Shown here piece by piece: positions 8,970-18,746 of a stretch of 64,000 bases of DNA. Source of the DNA: Thiobacillus sp. 65-29 (GTDB taxonomy: Bacteria; Pseudomonadota; Gammaproteobacteria; Burkholderiales; Thiobacillaceae); assembly GCA_001899775.1 (NCBI GenBank), contig MKWN01000023.1, positions 186,796 to 250,795 of the forward strand, in the 5' to 3' direction. The notes below the pieces were generated by a model. That model did not search any database, was not told where the DNA came from, and saw only the letters and a list, made by a program, of their open reading frames with translations. Position 1 is the stretch's first letter, and each line of letters opens with the position of its first letter. The position numbers and the translations under genes are program-made.

Positions 8970-10868
8970 ATGTCCGCCACCAAAGAAACCCTGGGCTTCC
9001 AGGCCGAAGTCAAGCAGTTGCTGCAATTGATGATCCATTCCTTGTATTCCAACAAGGACATCTTTCTGCGCGAGCTGATTTCCAACGCCTCGGATGCCGC
9101 CGACAAACTGCGCTTCGAAGCGCTCACCGATCCGGCGCTGTTCGAGAACGACCCGGAACTCAGAATCCGCGTGGCCTTCGACCGTGAGGCGCGCACCCTC
9201 ACCCTCTCCGACAACGGCATCGGCATGAGCCGGCAGGAGGTCATCGACCACATCGGCACCATCGCCAAGTCCGGCACGCGCGAGTTCTTCGGCCAGCTCT
9301 CCGGCGACCAGCAGAAGGACGCCGCGCTGATCGGCCAGTTCGGCGTCGGGTTCTATTCGGCGTTCATCGTCGCCGATCGCGTCACGCTCACCACCCGCCG
9401 CGCCGGAATGACCGCCGAGCACGGCGTGCGCTGGGAATCGACGGGAGCCGGCGACTACACCCTGGAAACCGTGGACAAGCCCGCGCGCGGCACCGAGATC
9501 GTGCTGCACCTGCGCGAGGGCGAGGACGAGTTCCTGTCGGATTACAAGATCAAATCGGTGATCCGCACCTATTCCGACCATATCACCCTGCCCATCGTGA
9601 TGAAAAAGACGGAATGGAAGGACGGCGTCGAAACACCCACCGACGAGGACGAGACCGTCAACAAGGCCTCCGCGCTGTGGGCGCGCGCGAAGAAGGACAT
9701 CAGCGACGACGAATACAAGGAGTTCTACAAGCACGTCGCGCACGACTACGAGCCGCCTCTGGCCTGGTCGCACAACCGCGTCGAGGGCAAGCAGGATTAC
9801 ATCTCGCTACTCTATGTGCCCGCGCACGCGCCCTTCGACCTGTGGGACCGCGAGCGCCGGCACGGCATCAAGCTCTACGTGCGGCGTGTGTTCATCATGG
9901 ACGACGCCGAGCAGTTGATGCCGGGCTACCTGCGCTTCATCCGCGGCGTGATCGATTCGGCCGACCTGCCCTTGAACGTCTCGCGCGAAATCCTGCAATC
10001 GAGCCGCGACATCGATGCCATCAAGGCCGGTTCGGTGAAGAAAGTGCTCGGTATGCTCGAAGACATGGCCGCGAACCAGCCCGAACAGTACACGGTATTC
10101 TGGACGGAGTTCGGCCGGGTGATGAAGGAAGGTCCGGGCGAGGACTTCGCCAACCGGGAAAAGATCGCCGGCCTGCTGCGCTTCGCCTCCACCCATACCG
10201 ACACCGACGCGCAGATCGTGTCACTGAAGGACTATGTCGGCCGCATGAAGGACGGCCAGTCCGCGATCTACACCATCACCGCCGACAGTTTCGCCGCCGC
10301 GCGGAACAGCCCGCACCTGGAGATCTTCCGCAAGAAGGGCATCGAGGTTCTGCTGCTGTCCGACCGCGTCGACGAATGGCTGCTGAGCAACCTCACCGAA
10401 TTCGACGGCAAGCCCCTGAAGTCGGTGGCCAAGGGCGGCCTCGATCTGGGCGAGCTGGAAGACGAAGCCGAAAAAACCGCACAGAAGGAAGCCGAAGCGT
10501 CGCTGCAGCCGCTGGTCGAACGCATCAGGACGACGCTCGGCGAGCGCGTGAAGGATGTCCGCGTCACGCATCGTCTCACCGACTCACCCGCCTGCCTCGT
10601 CACCGGCGAGGGCGACATGAGCGCGAACCTGGAGCGCCTGCTGAAGGCCGCCGGCCAGGCCGCGCCCACGGTGAAGCCGACGCTGGAAATCAACCCGACC
10701 CACGCGCTCGTCACGCGCCTGAACAGCGAATCCAATGAAGATCACTTCGCGGACTGGGCCAACCTGCTGTTCGAACAGGCCATGCTCGCCGAAGGCGGCC
10801 AGCTCGACGATCCGGCGAGCTTCGTGCGGCGCCTGAACGGCTTGTTGGCGATGTTGCCGAGCACCTGA
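8970..10868 (+). CDS. htpG: Molecular chaperone HtpG (bacterial Hsp90)
   Basis: A 632-residue ATP-dependent chaperone, a dimeric cytoplasmic protein. The GHKL ATP-binding motifs are intact: [19 protein letters not shown] and [11 protein letters not shown]. The middle-domain [16 protein letters not shown] and the C-terminal dimerisation region are present and the length is normal. I chose the ATG at 8970, which starts the family-typical ETLGFQAEV and has GGGAGA 7 bases upstream; an in-frame GTG/TTG further upstream would add 12 unrelated residues. No heat-shock promoter could be clearly assigned in the 91-base gap after ppk. Confidence 0.96.
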   Translation: MSATKETLGFQAEVKQLLQLMIHSLYSNKDIFLRELISNASDAADKLRFEALTDPALFENDPELRIRVAFDREARTLTLSDNGIGMSRQEVIDHIGTIAKSGTREFFGQLSGDQQKDAALIGQFGVGFYSAFIVADRVTLTTRRAGMTAEHGVRWESTGAGDYTLETVDKPARGTEIVLHLREGEDEFLSDYKIKSVIRTYSDHITLPIVMKKTEWKDGVETPTDEDETVNKASALWARAKKDISDDEYKEFYKHVAHDYEPPLAWSHNRVEGKQDYISLLYVPAHAPFDLWDRERRHGIKLYVRRVFIMDDAEQLMPGYLRFIRGVIDSADLPLNVSREILQSSRDIDAIKAGSVKKVLGMLEDMAANQPEQYTVFWTEFGRVMKEGPGEDFANREKIAGLLRFASTHTDTDAQIVSLKDYVGRMKDGQSAIYTITADSFAAARNSPHLEIFRKKGIEVLLLSDRVDEWLLSNLTEFDGKPLKSVAKGGLDLGELEDEAEKTAQKEAEASLQPLVERIRTTLGERVKDVRVTHRLTDSPACLVTGEGDMSANLERLLKAAGQAAPTVKPTLEINPTHALVTRLNSESNEDHFADWANLLFEQAMLAEGGQLDDPASFVRRLNGLLAMLPST

Positions 10869-10910
10869 TCCAGTCGCCGCTGTCACGGCAACATTCTCCG
10901 CCCCTACCCA

Positions 10911-11339
10911 ATGTTCAATCCCAGCCGCGACCAGGTCCGCCAGTTCTTCTTCGACGTGTGGGCGAAATACCGCGCCGGCCAGCCGTTGACGGGAGCGGAG
11001 CAGCCCGCCCTGGAAGCGGTGCTCGCCCACCCCGAATACCATGCCATCCTTGAGCACCCCGAGCGCTTCCGCGACCGTGAATACCGCCCCGAGGACGGCG
11101 AAACCAATCCCTTCCTGCATCTGGCCATGCATCTGGCGTTGAGTGAGCAGCTCGCCATCGACCAGCCACCCGGTATCCGCACGCATTACCAGCGTCTGCT
11201 GACCCGCCACGGCGATGCCATGGCGGCACAGCATGCCGCGCTCGAATGCCTTGCCGAGGCGATCTGGCAGGTGCAGCGCCACGCTGCGCCCTTCGATGCA
11301 GCCGCGTACCTGGCCTGTCTCGACCAACACGCGGACTGA
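10911..11339 (+). CDS. DUF1841 family protein
   Basis: A 142-residue cytoplasmic protein matching DUF1841, a family of unknown function common in beta- and gammaproteobacteria. The conserved start FNPSRDQVRQFFFDVWAKY and the central ENPFLHL-like NPFLHLAMHLALSEQ are visible, along with several conserved His residues. No enzyme motif or membrane segment is evident. It follows htpG by 42 bases and may be co-transcribed. Confidence 0.8.
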   Translation: MFNPSRDQVRQFFFDVWAKYRAGQPLTGAEQPALEAVLAHPEYHAILEHPERFRDREYRPEDGETNPFLHLAMHLALSEQLAIDQPPGIRTHYQRLLTRHGDAMAAQHAALECLAEAIWQVQRHAAPFDAAAYLACLDQHAD

Positions 11340-11340
11340 A

Positions 11341-11356
11341 CCCGGCGCCCGCCGGG
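11341..11356 (+). terminator. Hairpin after the DUF1841 gene
   Basis: CCCGGC-GCCC-GCCGGG, a perfect 6-bp stem directly after the stop codon; a T-rich stretch (TTTTT) comes only about 18 bases later, so it is a weak or Rho-dependent terminator candidate. Confidence 0.35.
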
Positions 11357-11443
11357 CCGCCACACGCAATTCAGTTTTTCCATCTTCTGCCGATAACTCT
11401 GTAGCAACCCGGTGCTGCGGCGACCGGCTCTCTTTCAGCGACC

Positions 11444-13363
11444 ATGAAACAGGCAGAACAGCTCAAACTCAGCGGCCAGCTCCCCTCGCCACGCGGCGTC
11501 GCGCTCGCCATCCTCGAACTGTCGCGGCGCGAGAACGCCACGCTGGGAGAAATCGCGCGGGTGGTGCAGACCGACCCGGCGCTTTCCGGCCGCCTGATCA
11601 AACTCGCCAACGCCGCGACCAGCATCGCGCGCCCCGTGGTCTCGGTGCAGGAAGCCGTGGCGCGCCAGGGCATGCTGACCGTGCGACAGCTCGCCCTTGG
11701 TTTTTCGCTGCTCGACCAGTACCGCAACGGTGCCTGCAAGGGCTTCGACTACCAGAGATATTGGTCGCATTCCCTGTTGATGGCTTTGACCATGCAGGCA
11801 CTCGGCCAACGTGTGCACGTCGCCGCGGCGGATGAGCTGTTCGTCTGCGGCTTGCTGGCACAGGTCGGCCGGCTGGCGCTGGCGACCGCCTATCCGGAGC
11901 CGTATGACGCGGTGCTCGCCGCACACCGCGCCGACCCCGGCCAGCCGCTCGCCGCGCATGAACGCGCGCGGCTGGAGACCGATCACTGTGAGCTGGGTCA
12001 TGTCATGCTCACCGACTGGGGGCTGCCGCGCGTATTTGCCGACCCCCTCGCCCATTACGAGGAAGCGGATCACCCGGGCTATCCACAGGATTCACGCACC
12101 CACAGCCTTTTCGTCATGCTGCGCCTAGCCCACAACCTGGCCGACCTCGGACTCGCCGAGCCCGACGAGCGTGCCCGGCGCGTGGGAGAATGGATGGCGC
12201 AGGCTGCCGATCTCGATTTTTCCGACGCGACAGCCGGTCCCTTCATCGACGAAGTGGTCGCCGCCTGGCGCGAATGGGGCAAGCTGCTGCATGTCCCGGT
12301 GACGGCACTGCCGAGCTTTGCCGAGATGCAGCCGTCCCCGCCGGCCGCAGCGCCCCCCGCGCGGGCGCCGCTGCGCATCATCGTCGCCGATGGCAATGCC
12401 TTCACCCGCCGCAAGACCGTGGCCATGCTGGTGGAGGACAGCAGCCATGTCGTCTATCCGGCCGATAACGGTGACACCGCGCTGGCGCTGGCGCTGGAGG
12501 TGTGCCCCCACGTCATCGTCTCCACCTTCGAGCTGCCCGGCCTGGACGGCATCGAGCTGTGCCTGGCCTTGCGCGCCACCGACGAAGGCCGGCGCATCCA
12601 CATCATCCTGATGGATGAGGGCCAGAGCGAAGAGCAGTTGACGCGCGCCTACGAGGCGGGAGCCGATGGTTACGCGCCACTCGCCATCAGCCCCAAGGGC
12701 CTGCACACCCGTCTGCGCGCCGCGCAGCGGCTGGTGCAGCTGCAGGATGGCGGGGAGAAGGACCGCGCGCAGTTGCGCCAAATTGCCGCCGAACTTGCGG
12801 TCGCCAACCGGCGGCTGGCGAATGCCGCGCTCACCGACCTGCTGACCGGACTGCCCAATCGCCGCGCCGCGATGGACCTGCTGCAGCAGATCTGGAGCGC
12901 CGCCAACCGCTCCGGCCGCCCCTTTGCGGTTCTGGTGCTCGACGTCGACCACTTCAAGAACATCAACGACAGCTATGGCCATGCCGCCGGCGACCTGGTG
13001 CTGCGCGAGGTCAGCACCATGCTGCGTAACGCGGCACGCCGCGAGGACAGCGTGTGCCGCATCGGCGGCGAGGAATTCCTGGTGATCTGCCCGAACACCG
13101 AGCTCCAGCTGGCACGCGTGGTCGCCGAACGTCTGCGTGACGCGCTCGCTTCGCGTCCGATCGCCATCGGCAAGACCCTGCGCACCATCACCATCAGCAT
13201 CGGAATCGCCGAGCGCGAAGCCGACATGCCGGAGCCCGATGCACTGATCGGCACCGCCGACCGCGCCCTCTACCAGGCCAAGTCCGCGGGCCGCAACCGC
13301 ATCTGCATCGGCCAGTATACGTGCCAGGTCGCGCCCGCGCAGGACACCACGACGCTGTCCTGA
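11444..13363 (+). CDS. HDOD-REC-GGDEF protein (diguanylate cyclase with degenerate receiver)
   Basis: A 639-residue cytoplasmic signalling protein. Residues about 10-210 form an HDOD domain (SGQLPSPRGVALAILELSRR; TDPALSGRLIKLANAA), 310-430 a receiver-like domain and 470-630 a GGDEF domain. The diguanylate cyclase site is intact (GGEEF at 541-545) and the inhibitory RxxD site (RRED) lies five residues before it, so it probably makes cyclic di-GMP with product feedback. The receiver lacks the phosphoacceptor: the Asp position is Thr361 (VIVSTFELPGLDG), and the usual Lys-Pro is replaced (GYAPLAISP). Phosphorylation is therefore unlikely. It stands alone; the next gene is convergent. Confidence 0.88.
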   Translation: MKQAEQLKLSGQLPSPRGVALAILELSRRENATLGEIARVVQTDPALSGRLIKLANAATSIARPVVSVQEAVARQGMLTVRQLALGFSLLDQYRNGACKGFDYQRYWSHSLLMALTMQALGQRVHVAAADELFVCGLLAQVGRLALATAYPEPYDAVLAAHRADPGQPLAAHERARLETDHCELGHVMLTDWGLPRVFADPLAHYEEADHPGYPQDSRTHSLFVMLRLAHNLADLGLAEPDERARRVGEWMAQAADLDFSDATAGPFIDEVVAAWREWGKLLHVPVTALPSFAEMQPSPPAAAPPARAPLRIIVADGNAFTRRKTVAMLVEDSSHVVYPADNGDTALALALEVCPHVIVSTFELPGLDGIELCLALRATDEGRRIHIILMDEGQSEEQLTRAYEAGADGYAPLAISPKGLHTRLRAAQRLVQLQDGGEKDRAQLRQIAAELAVANRRLANAALTDLLTGLPNRRAAMDLLQQIWSAANRSGRPFAVLVLDVDHFKNINDSYGHAAGDLVLREVSTMLRNAARREDSVCRIGGEEFLVICPNTELQLARVVAERLRDALASRPIAIGKTLRTITISIGIAEREADMPEPDALIGTADRALYQAKSAGRNRICIGQYTCQVAPAQDTTTLS

Positions 13364-13393
13364 GTCCACCGCGCTGCACCGTCTGCGCGACGT

Positions 13394-16234
13394 CTACACG
13401 GAACGAACCGACAGGCGGGTAATCCATGCCTCGGCCGGCTGCGGCCGCTGGAAGTGGTATCCCTGGAAGCGCTCGCAGCCCTGGCCACGCAGGAAGGCCA
13501 GTTGGGCCTCGTTTTCCACGCCTTCGGCCACGACTTCGAAGTGCAGGTGACGCGCCATCGACAGGATGGTTTCGACGAGCGCCACGTCGTTGATGTCGTG
13601 CGGCACGTCCTGCACGAAGCTCTTGTCGATCTTGAGTTCCGATAGCGGCAGGCGCTTGAGGTACGCGAGCGAGGAATAGCCGGTGCCGAAATCGTCGATG
13701 GCGAAGCGCAGCCCCAGGGCGGCGAGTTCGGTCATGCGCGCCACCGATACCGGCGCATGCTCGATCAGCAGGTTCTCGGTGATTTCCAGCGTCAGGTAGG
13801 TGGGATCGGCACCGGTCGCGGCCAGTATCTCGCGGACCCGCTGCACGAAATCGTCCTGGCGGAACTGGCGCGGGCTGACGTTGACCGCAATGCGCAGGCC
13901 GCGGCCCTCGCGGTCGAGGCGGGCGATCAGCGCGCACGCCTCGCGCAGCACCCATTCGCCGATCGGGACGATGAGGCCGCTTTCCTCCGCCAGCGGAATG
14001 AAGCTGGCGGGCATGATCAGTCCGCGCTCGGGATGACGCCAGCGCACCAGCGCCTCGGCACCCACCACACGCCCCTCGGTGTCGACCTGCGACTGCATGT
14101 GCAGTTCGAAGCTGCGGGTGCGCACCGCCTCACGCAGCGCCTGATCGAGTGCGTAGCGCTCCGACACCGCCTCCTGCATGGCTGGCTCGAAATACACCAG
14201 CGCGTTGCGGCCGCGTTCCTTGGCGCGATACATGGCGGTATCGGCCTCGCGCATCAGGTCGTCGACGCCCTCACCGACCCTTGGAAACAGGGTGATGCCA
14301 ATACTGGCCCCCGTCACGAACTCCTGGTCGCCGACCACGACCGGGGTTCCCATGGCGCTGCGCAGTTTCTCCGCGACCGCCAATACCATGGCGCCTGCAT
14401 CGTCCAGGTCGCCCGCCAGTTCGGGCAAGAGCACCACGAACTCGTCACCCCCCAGACGCGCCACCGTGTCCTCCTGACGCAAATGGAATTGCAGGCGGCG
14501 CGCAATCTCGCGCAGCACCGCGTCGCCCATGGCGTGGCCGTGCACGTCGTTGATCTGCTTGAAATGATCCAGATCGACGAACAGCACCGCACCGCAGCGG
14601 CGATTGCGGCGCGAAGCGGCAAGCGTCTGCTCCAGCCGGTCGAGGAACAACGTGCGATTGGGCAGACCGGTCAATGCGTCATGATAGGCCAGGCGCTCGA
14701 TTTCGGCTTCCGCGCGCTTGGCGTCGGTCACGTCCATACAATGCCCGATGAAGCCAAGGAAGCGGCCGCGCGCATCGTAGCGCGGCCCCCCCTGGTCGAT
14801 GATCCAGCGGTAATCGCCGCTGGCGTGGCGCAGCCGGTATTCCATCGAGAACGGCTCGCGCCGCGCGAAGGCGCCGCGGTAAATTTCCAGGCAGCGCTCG
14901 AAATCCTCGGGATGCACACCCTCCACCCAGCCATTGCCCAGCTCCTGTTGCAGGGTGCGCCCGGTGAAGCGCAGCCAGGGCTCGTTGAAATAATCGCAAC
15001 CCATGTCGACGCCCGACGTCCAGATCAGCGCCTGGCCGCCATTGGCGAGCGTGCGGAAATGCAGCTCGCTGTTCGCCAGATCCTCGCGCAACCGGTGTTC
15101 CACGGAGACGTCGCGGAATACCAGCACCGCACCCCGCACTTCCCCGCGGGTATTGAAAATCGGTGCAGCACTGTCGGCGATATGGCGCAGCGTGCCATCG
15201 CGCGCGTGCAACACGATGTCGCCGGAGAGCTTTGTCACCTGCCTGTCGCCGAGCGCCCGCCCGAGTACGGCCTCGATCGACTCGCCCGCCGACGCCTCGA
15301 TGGTGAGCACCTCGGAGGCTTTTCGTCCTAGCGCCTCCGAACGCTCCCATCCGGTCAGTTTTTCAGCGACCGGGTTCATCAGCACCACACGGCCATCGAT
15401 ATCGGTGGCGAGGATCGCGTCACCGATCGAGTTAAGGGTAATCGCCAGGCGCTCCTCGCTGGTCGCCAGTTCCGCCTGGGCCTTCTGGACGGCGCGTACC
15501 ATGGCGTTGAAATTCTCGGCCAGTTCGGCGATCTCACCGACCCCGGTTTCCGGCACCGAGACATCCAGCCGGCCCGCCCGCATGGCTGCGGCAGCGCCCG
15601 CCAAACGGCCCAGGGGGGCAGCGACATGGCGCTGCATCAGCCAGGCGAGCAGCAGCAGCAATAGCATCGTACCGGCGATATCCGGTGCACGGGCCTTGAA
15701 CACGAACAGGCGCATCAACTGCCGCTCGCGCACAAGATCGAAACTTATGTACACCACACCCGTATGCTGGCTGCGCACGCGCTGTGGATCGTCGGCGAGA
15801 CTGAATGGCTGCATCGCCGCGATACGTGTCCGGTCCGGCGTGAGGTCGTACACGATCGGCAGGCGTCCTGCCTTGGCCGTCGTGAAGCGTTTCAGATCGA
15901 ACTCCGGCATCACCTCCGCCACGGGTCGCCCACGCCACGCATAATGATTGGCGGCGAGCACGCGGCCGGTCTCGTCGAGCAACATCACCACTTCGGTACG
16001 TGGGTCGGTGGCCTCCTGCGCAAGATCCGTCTCGACCAGGCCGCGGCTCGAATCCCACCCTTCGCTCGCCATGCGCGCAATGTGGGTGCTGTGCACGCGC
16101 AGGTCGCGACGCGCCTGCTGGTCGAGTTGCGCCATCCTCTTGTCGAGCGCGTTGAGCACCGACCCGCCCACCACCAGCAGGAGCAACAGGGCCATGCCCA
16201 GGGGCAGCACGACACGCAGGCGCAGGTGGCGCAT
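13394..16234 (-). CDS. Membrane GGDEF-EAL protein with HAMP and two PAS domains
   Basis: A 946-residue cyclic-di-GMP signalling protein. It has TM1 (about 9-28), a periplasmic sensor of about 150 residues, TM2 (about 185-205), HAMP, PAS (about 270-395), a PAS/PAC with an attached PAC segment (about 400-520), GGDEF and EAL. Both catalytic motifs look intact: GGDEF at 595-599 with an upstream RQED inhibitory site, and EAL at 727-729 plus DDFGTGYSSLAYL and EGVENEAQL. It could make or degrade cyclic di-GMP. The ATG at 16234 overlaps the stop of the preceding binding-protein gene (TGATG), so the two are translationally coupled. The pairing recalls NspS-MbaA of Vibrio cholerae. Confidence 0.9.
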   Translation of the reverse strand: MRHLRLRVVLPLGMALLLLLVVGGSVLNALDKRMAQLDQQARRDLRVHSTHIARMASEGWDSSRGLVETDLAQEATDPRTEVVMLLDETGRVLAANHYAWRGRPVAEVMPEFDLKRFTTAKAGRLPIVYDLTPDRTRIAAMQPFSLADDPQRVRSQHTGVVYISFDLVRERQLMRLFVFKARAPDIAGTMLLLLLLAWLMQRHVAAPLGRLAGAAAAMRAGRLDVSVPETGVGEIAELAENFNAMVRAVQKAQAELATSEERLAITLNSIGDAILATDIDGRVVLMNPVAEKLTGWERSEALGRKASEVLTIEASAGESIEAVLGRALGDRQVTKLSGDIVLHARDGTLRHIADSAAPIFNTRGEVRGAVLVFRDVSVEHRLREDLANSELHFRTLANGGQALIWTSGVDMGCDYFNEPWLRFTGRTLQQELGNGWVEGVHPEDFERCLEIYRGAFARREPFSMEYRLRHASGDYRWIIDQGGPRYDARGRFLGFIGHCMDVTDAKRAEAEIERLAYHDALTGLPNRTLFLDRLEQTLAASRRNRRCGAVLFVDLDHFKQINDVHGHAMGDAVLREIARRLQFHLRQEDTVARLGGDEFVVLLPELAGDLDDAGAMVLAVAEKLRSAMGTPVVVGDQEFVTGASIGITLFPRVGEGVDDLMREADTAMYRAKERGRNALVYFEPAMQEAVSERYALDQALREAVRTRSFELHMQSQVDTEGRVVGAEALVRWRHPERGLIMPASFIPLAEESGLIVPIGEWVLREACALIARLDREGRGLRIAVNVSPRQFRQDDFVQRVREILAATGADPTYLTLEITENLLIEHAPVSVARMTELAALGLRFAIDDFGTGYSSLAYLKRLPLSELKIDKSFVQDVPHDINDVALVETILSMARHLHFEVVAEGVENEAQLAFLRGQGCERFQGYHFQRPQPAEAWITRLSVRSV

Positions 16235-17196
16235 CAGGTCTCTCCCGGCAGGAAACGCGGCTCGGCAAGGTCGCGCAGGTCGGGGGCACGCTGCAGCAGG
16301 CCGAGTGGCCGCATGGTTTGCGCAAGCTCCGCCGCCGCGCCCCCCAAACGAGGGCTCACGCCACCCAGCCAATCGCGGTTGGCCGCGCGATCGAGCATGC
16401 GGATCCCCTGCAGCGCCATGCGCGCGTCGGCATGGCTCAAGTGCAGCCGCGGCGCCATGCGACGCAGTGCGTCGTCCGGCAGCGATTGCAGGTGTTCCTG
16501 TGCCTTGAAATGGCCCGCGACCAGCTCGCGAAAGTTGTCCGGCGCCTCCTCCAGCGCATCCGCCCGGGCCGCCAGGACATCGACGAGCAGGCCCGGTATG
16601 GCGCGGCTATCGAACAGGCGCCGCGCGCCTTCGCTTTCGAGCTGCGTCGCGAAAGGCTCCCAGCTCACCACGGCGTCCACCTGCTTCCCGCGATAGGCCT
16701 CGACCTGCCGGCCGCTGGTGAGCCGGACTTTCTCCACCTCGTGCGGTGCAAGGCCGGCATGCTCCAGCAGCTTTGCGAGTACCAGCGCGCTGGCGGCCGT
16801 CTCCTCGACGCCGATGCGCCGTCCCTTGAGCTCGTCCAGGCGGCGAATATCGGGGTGTGCCATGACGACATCCGCCCCGGCGGAATAATCGAATACAAGG
16901 ATGGCGCGCAGGTCGACACCCCCTTCGCGCGCGAGCAGGCATTCGTCCAGGGTCAGTGCGGCCGCCTCGATGTCTCCAGTGGCCAGCAGCATCAGGCTGC
17001 TGGTGTTGGAGGGCATTTCGACGAGACGCAGCCGGCGCGGATCGTAAAAGCCGAGTTCACGCGCGAGGAACAGCGGCTCATAGCCGATCCAGACGATACT
17101 GCCCACCCGCGTCAGCGGCGGCACCGCGCACCCGCCAAGCGGCATAAGGGGCGCAAGCGCAGCCATGGCGAGCAAACGACGACGGCTCCTGTCCAT
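16234..17196 (-). CDS. Periplasmic substrate-binding lipoprotein (NMT1/SsuA-like) coupled to GGDEF-EAL
   Basis: A 320-residue exported lipoprotein. The start MDRSRRRLLAMA and the lipobox LGGC (about Cys22) form a lipoprotein signal with an Arg-rich n-region. The rest resembles NMT1/ThiY/SsuA-type binding proteins: VWIGYEPLFLARELGFYD, VEMPSNTSSLMLLATGDIEA, LKGRRIGVEETAAS and VVSWEPFATQLE. No ABC permease or ATPase gene lies nearby. Instead its stop overlaps the start of a GGDEF-EAL gene, so it probably acts as a ligand sensor feeding that protein rather than in uptake. The ATG at 17196 has GGGGA 6 bases upstream. The ligand is unknown. Confidence 0.82.
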   Translation of the reverse strand: MDRSRRRLLAMAALAPLMPLGGCAVPPLTRVGSIVWIGYEPLFLARELGFYDPRRLRLVEMPSNTSSLMLLATGDIEAAALTLDECLLAREGGVDLRAILVFDYSAGADVVMAHPDIRRLDELKGRRIGVEETAASALVLAKLLEHAGLAPHEVEKVRLTSGRQVEAYRGKQVDAVVSWEPFATQLESEGARRLFDSRAIPGLLVDVLAARADALEEAPDNFRELVAGHFKAQEHLQSLPDDALRRMAPRLHLSHADARMALQGIRMLDRAANRDWLGGVSPRLGGAAAELAQTMRPLGLLQRAPDLRDLAEPRFLPGET

Positions 17197-17447
17197 CTCT
17201 GTCCCCACCCTTGCGGGCTTATTGTTTAAGGCCACCAGGCGGAAACCACCGCGCGGGCCGGTCTCCAATGCCGGGGGCAAAACCGCTTCGCAACGCAACC
17301 CATCGCAAGCGATGCCGCCAAATATTCGCGCAGCACGCTTTAAACCTTAGTATATCCACTGCTGCCGGCAGTCAAGCGCCGCCGGCAGCATGTTCAACCG
17401 CGCCGATGTTTCGAACGATCGATCCTGCATGACATCCTGATCCGCAC
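17197..17447. other. Divergent intergenic region with a strong inverted repeat
   Basis: This 251-base gap separates the binding-protein gene (minus) from the MgtC/DUF4010 gene (plus). It holds a perfect 10-bp inverted repeat at 17360-17390, a smaller palindrome CATCGC-TT-GCGATG near 17307-17320 and a locally AT-rich stretch around 17340-17357. Promoters for both genes must lie here, but no hexamer pair stands out. Confidence 0.6.
17360..17390. repeat. Perfect 10-bp inverted repeat upstream of the MgtC/DUF4010 gene
   Basis: TGCTGCCGGC and GCCGGCAGCA are exact reverse complements separated by 11 bases. It lies 58 bases before the start codon at 17448. No T-run follows on either strand. It could be a leader hairpin or a dyad for a regulator. 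Confidence 0.6.
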
Positions 17448-18731
17448 ATGGACTACCTGACAGGCTGGCTTCCGGCCGAACTTTCCGCGCTGCCGCGGTA
17501 CATCGCGGCACTCGCCATTGGCCTGCTGATGGGGCTGGAACGCGAGCGCAACCCGGCGGCGAAGGCCGGTCTGCGCACCTTTGCCCTCACCGCGCTGCTG
17601 GGTGTGCTCGCGGCGCATCTGGCGACCGAGCTCGAAGTGCCCTGGCTGATCGTCGCGGGACTGGTGCTGGTCGGCGCGATGATGATCGCGGCCTACCTGC
17701 GCTCACCGGCGCAACCGGATGGCGACCCCGGCACCACCACCGTGGCGGCATTGATGCTGTGCTACGGGCTGGGTGTGCTGGTGTGGCACGCGCAAATCCA
17801 GCTTGCCGTCATGCTCGGCATCGGCGCGACCATGCTGCTGTACTTCAAGCCCGAACTGCGCGGCATCAGCCAGCACATGAGCCGCCGCGACCTGCTCTCT
17901 GTGCTGCAGTTCGCGGTGCTCTCGCTCATCATCCTGCCGCTGCTGCCGAACCGCGACTACGGGCCTTACGGCGCGCTCAATCCCTACCAGATCTGGTGGA
18001 TGGTGGTGCTGATTTCCGGTGTCGGTCTCGCCGGCTACGCCGCGTTGCGCATCATCGGCCAGCGGCGGGGCTCGGTGGTGCTGGGCGTGCTTGGCGGCCT
18101 GGTGTCTTCCACCGCCACCACGCTGGCCTTCAGCCGCCATGCCCGCGCCAGCGCGGCGATGCTGCCGGTAGCGGTCGTCGTCATCGTACTGGCCAATCTC
18201 ATGGTGCTGGTGCGTCTCGGCGTGCTGGCCGCGGTGCTCGCCCCATCCGTGCTGCCGGCCTTGCTGCCGGTTCTCGCGGGGGGGCTCGCGACCGGCGTCG
18301 TCGGTGCGGTCTACGGCGTCATCCGTCTGCATCCGCAGCGCGAGCTGCCCACGCTGGAAATGGGCAACCCCACGGAACTGCGCACGGCACTCGGCTTCGG
18401 CCTGATCTATGCCACGGTGCTGCTGGCCGCCGCCTGGCTCGCCGACTGGCTGGGCAACCACGGCCTGTATGCGGTGGCCGTGGTGTCCGGTCTCGCCGAT
18501 GTCGCCGCCATCACCCTCTCCAGCCTGCGCCTGTACAACCTCGACAGGATGCCGGTCGAAGTGCTGGTCAACGTCATCACCCTCGCCGTACTCGCCAACC
18601 TGGTCTTCAAGTCGGTGCTCGCGCTCGTCATCGGCGGCTGGTCGATGGCGCGCCATGCGATCGCCGGCATGGGCGCCATGGGTCTCGGGATGATTGCCGC
18701 ATGGGTTATAATGCGTGGTTTTTCCGCCTAG
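17448..18731 (+). CDS. MgtC/SapB-family membrane protein with DUF4010 domain
   Basis: A 427-residue inner-membrane protein with about 12 predicted membrane segments. The first part (about 15-140) is MgtC/SapB-like: [12 protein letters not shown], then [11 protein letters not shown], the conserved arrangement of that family. The remainder (about 180-400) is DUF4010, with [17 protein letters not shown] as its signature. MgtC proteins are linked to magnesium limitation, but proteins with the DUF4010 extension have no proven function, so no substrate is assigned. prfB begins 15 bases after its stop, so it may be read into prfB. Confidence 0.83.
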   Translation: MDYLTGWLPAELSALPRYIAALAIGLLMGLERERNPAAKAGLRTFALTALLGVLAAHLATELEVPWLIVAGLVLVGAMMIAAYLRSPAQPDGDPGTTTVAALMLCYGLGVLVWHAQIQLAVMLGIGATMLLYFKPELRGISQHMSRRDLLSVLQFAVLSLIILPLLPNRDYGPYGALNPYQIWWMVVLISGVGLAGYAALRIIGQRRGSVVLGVLGGLVSSTATTLAFSRHARASAAMLPVAVVVIVLANLMVLVRLGVLAAVLAPSVLPALLPVLAGGLATGVVGAVYGVIRLHPQRELPTLEMGNPTELRTALGFGLIYATVLLAAAWLADWLGNHGLYAVAVVSGLADVAAITLSSLRLYNLDRMPVEVLVNVITLAVLANLVFKSVLALVIGGWSMARHAIAGMGAMGLGMIAAWVIMRGFSA

Positions 18732-18746
18732 CAGCCGAGCACCGCC

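Noticed and set aside
17197..17340. Possible riboswitch (cyclic-di-GMP or thiamine type) in the leader of the binding-protein gene
   Set aside because: The conserved cores of those riboswitches could not be matched; only simple palindromes are seen.
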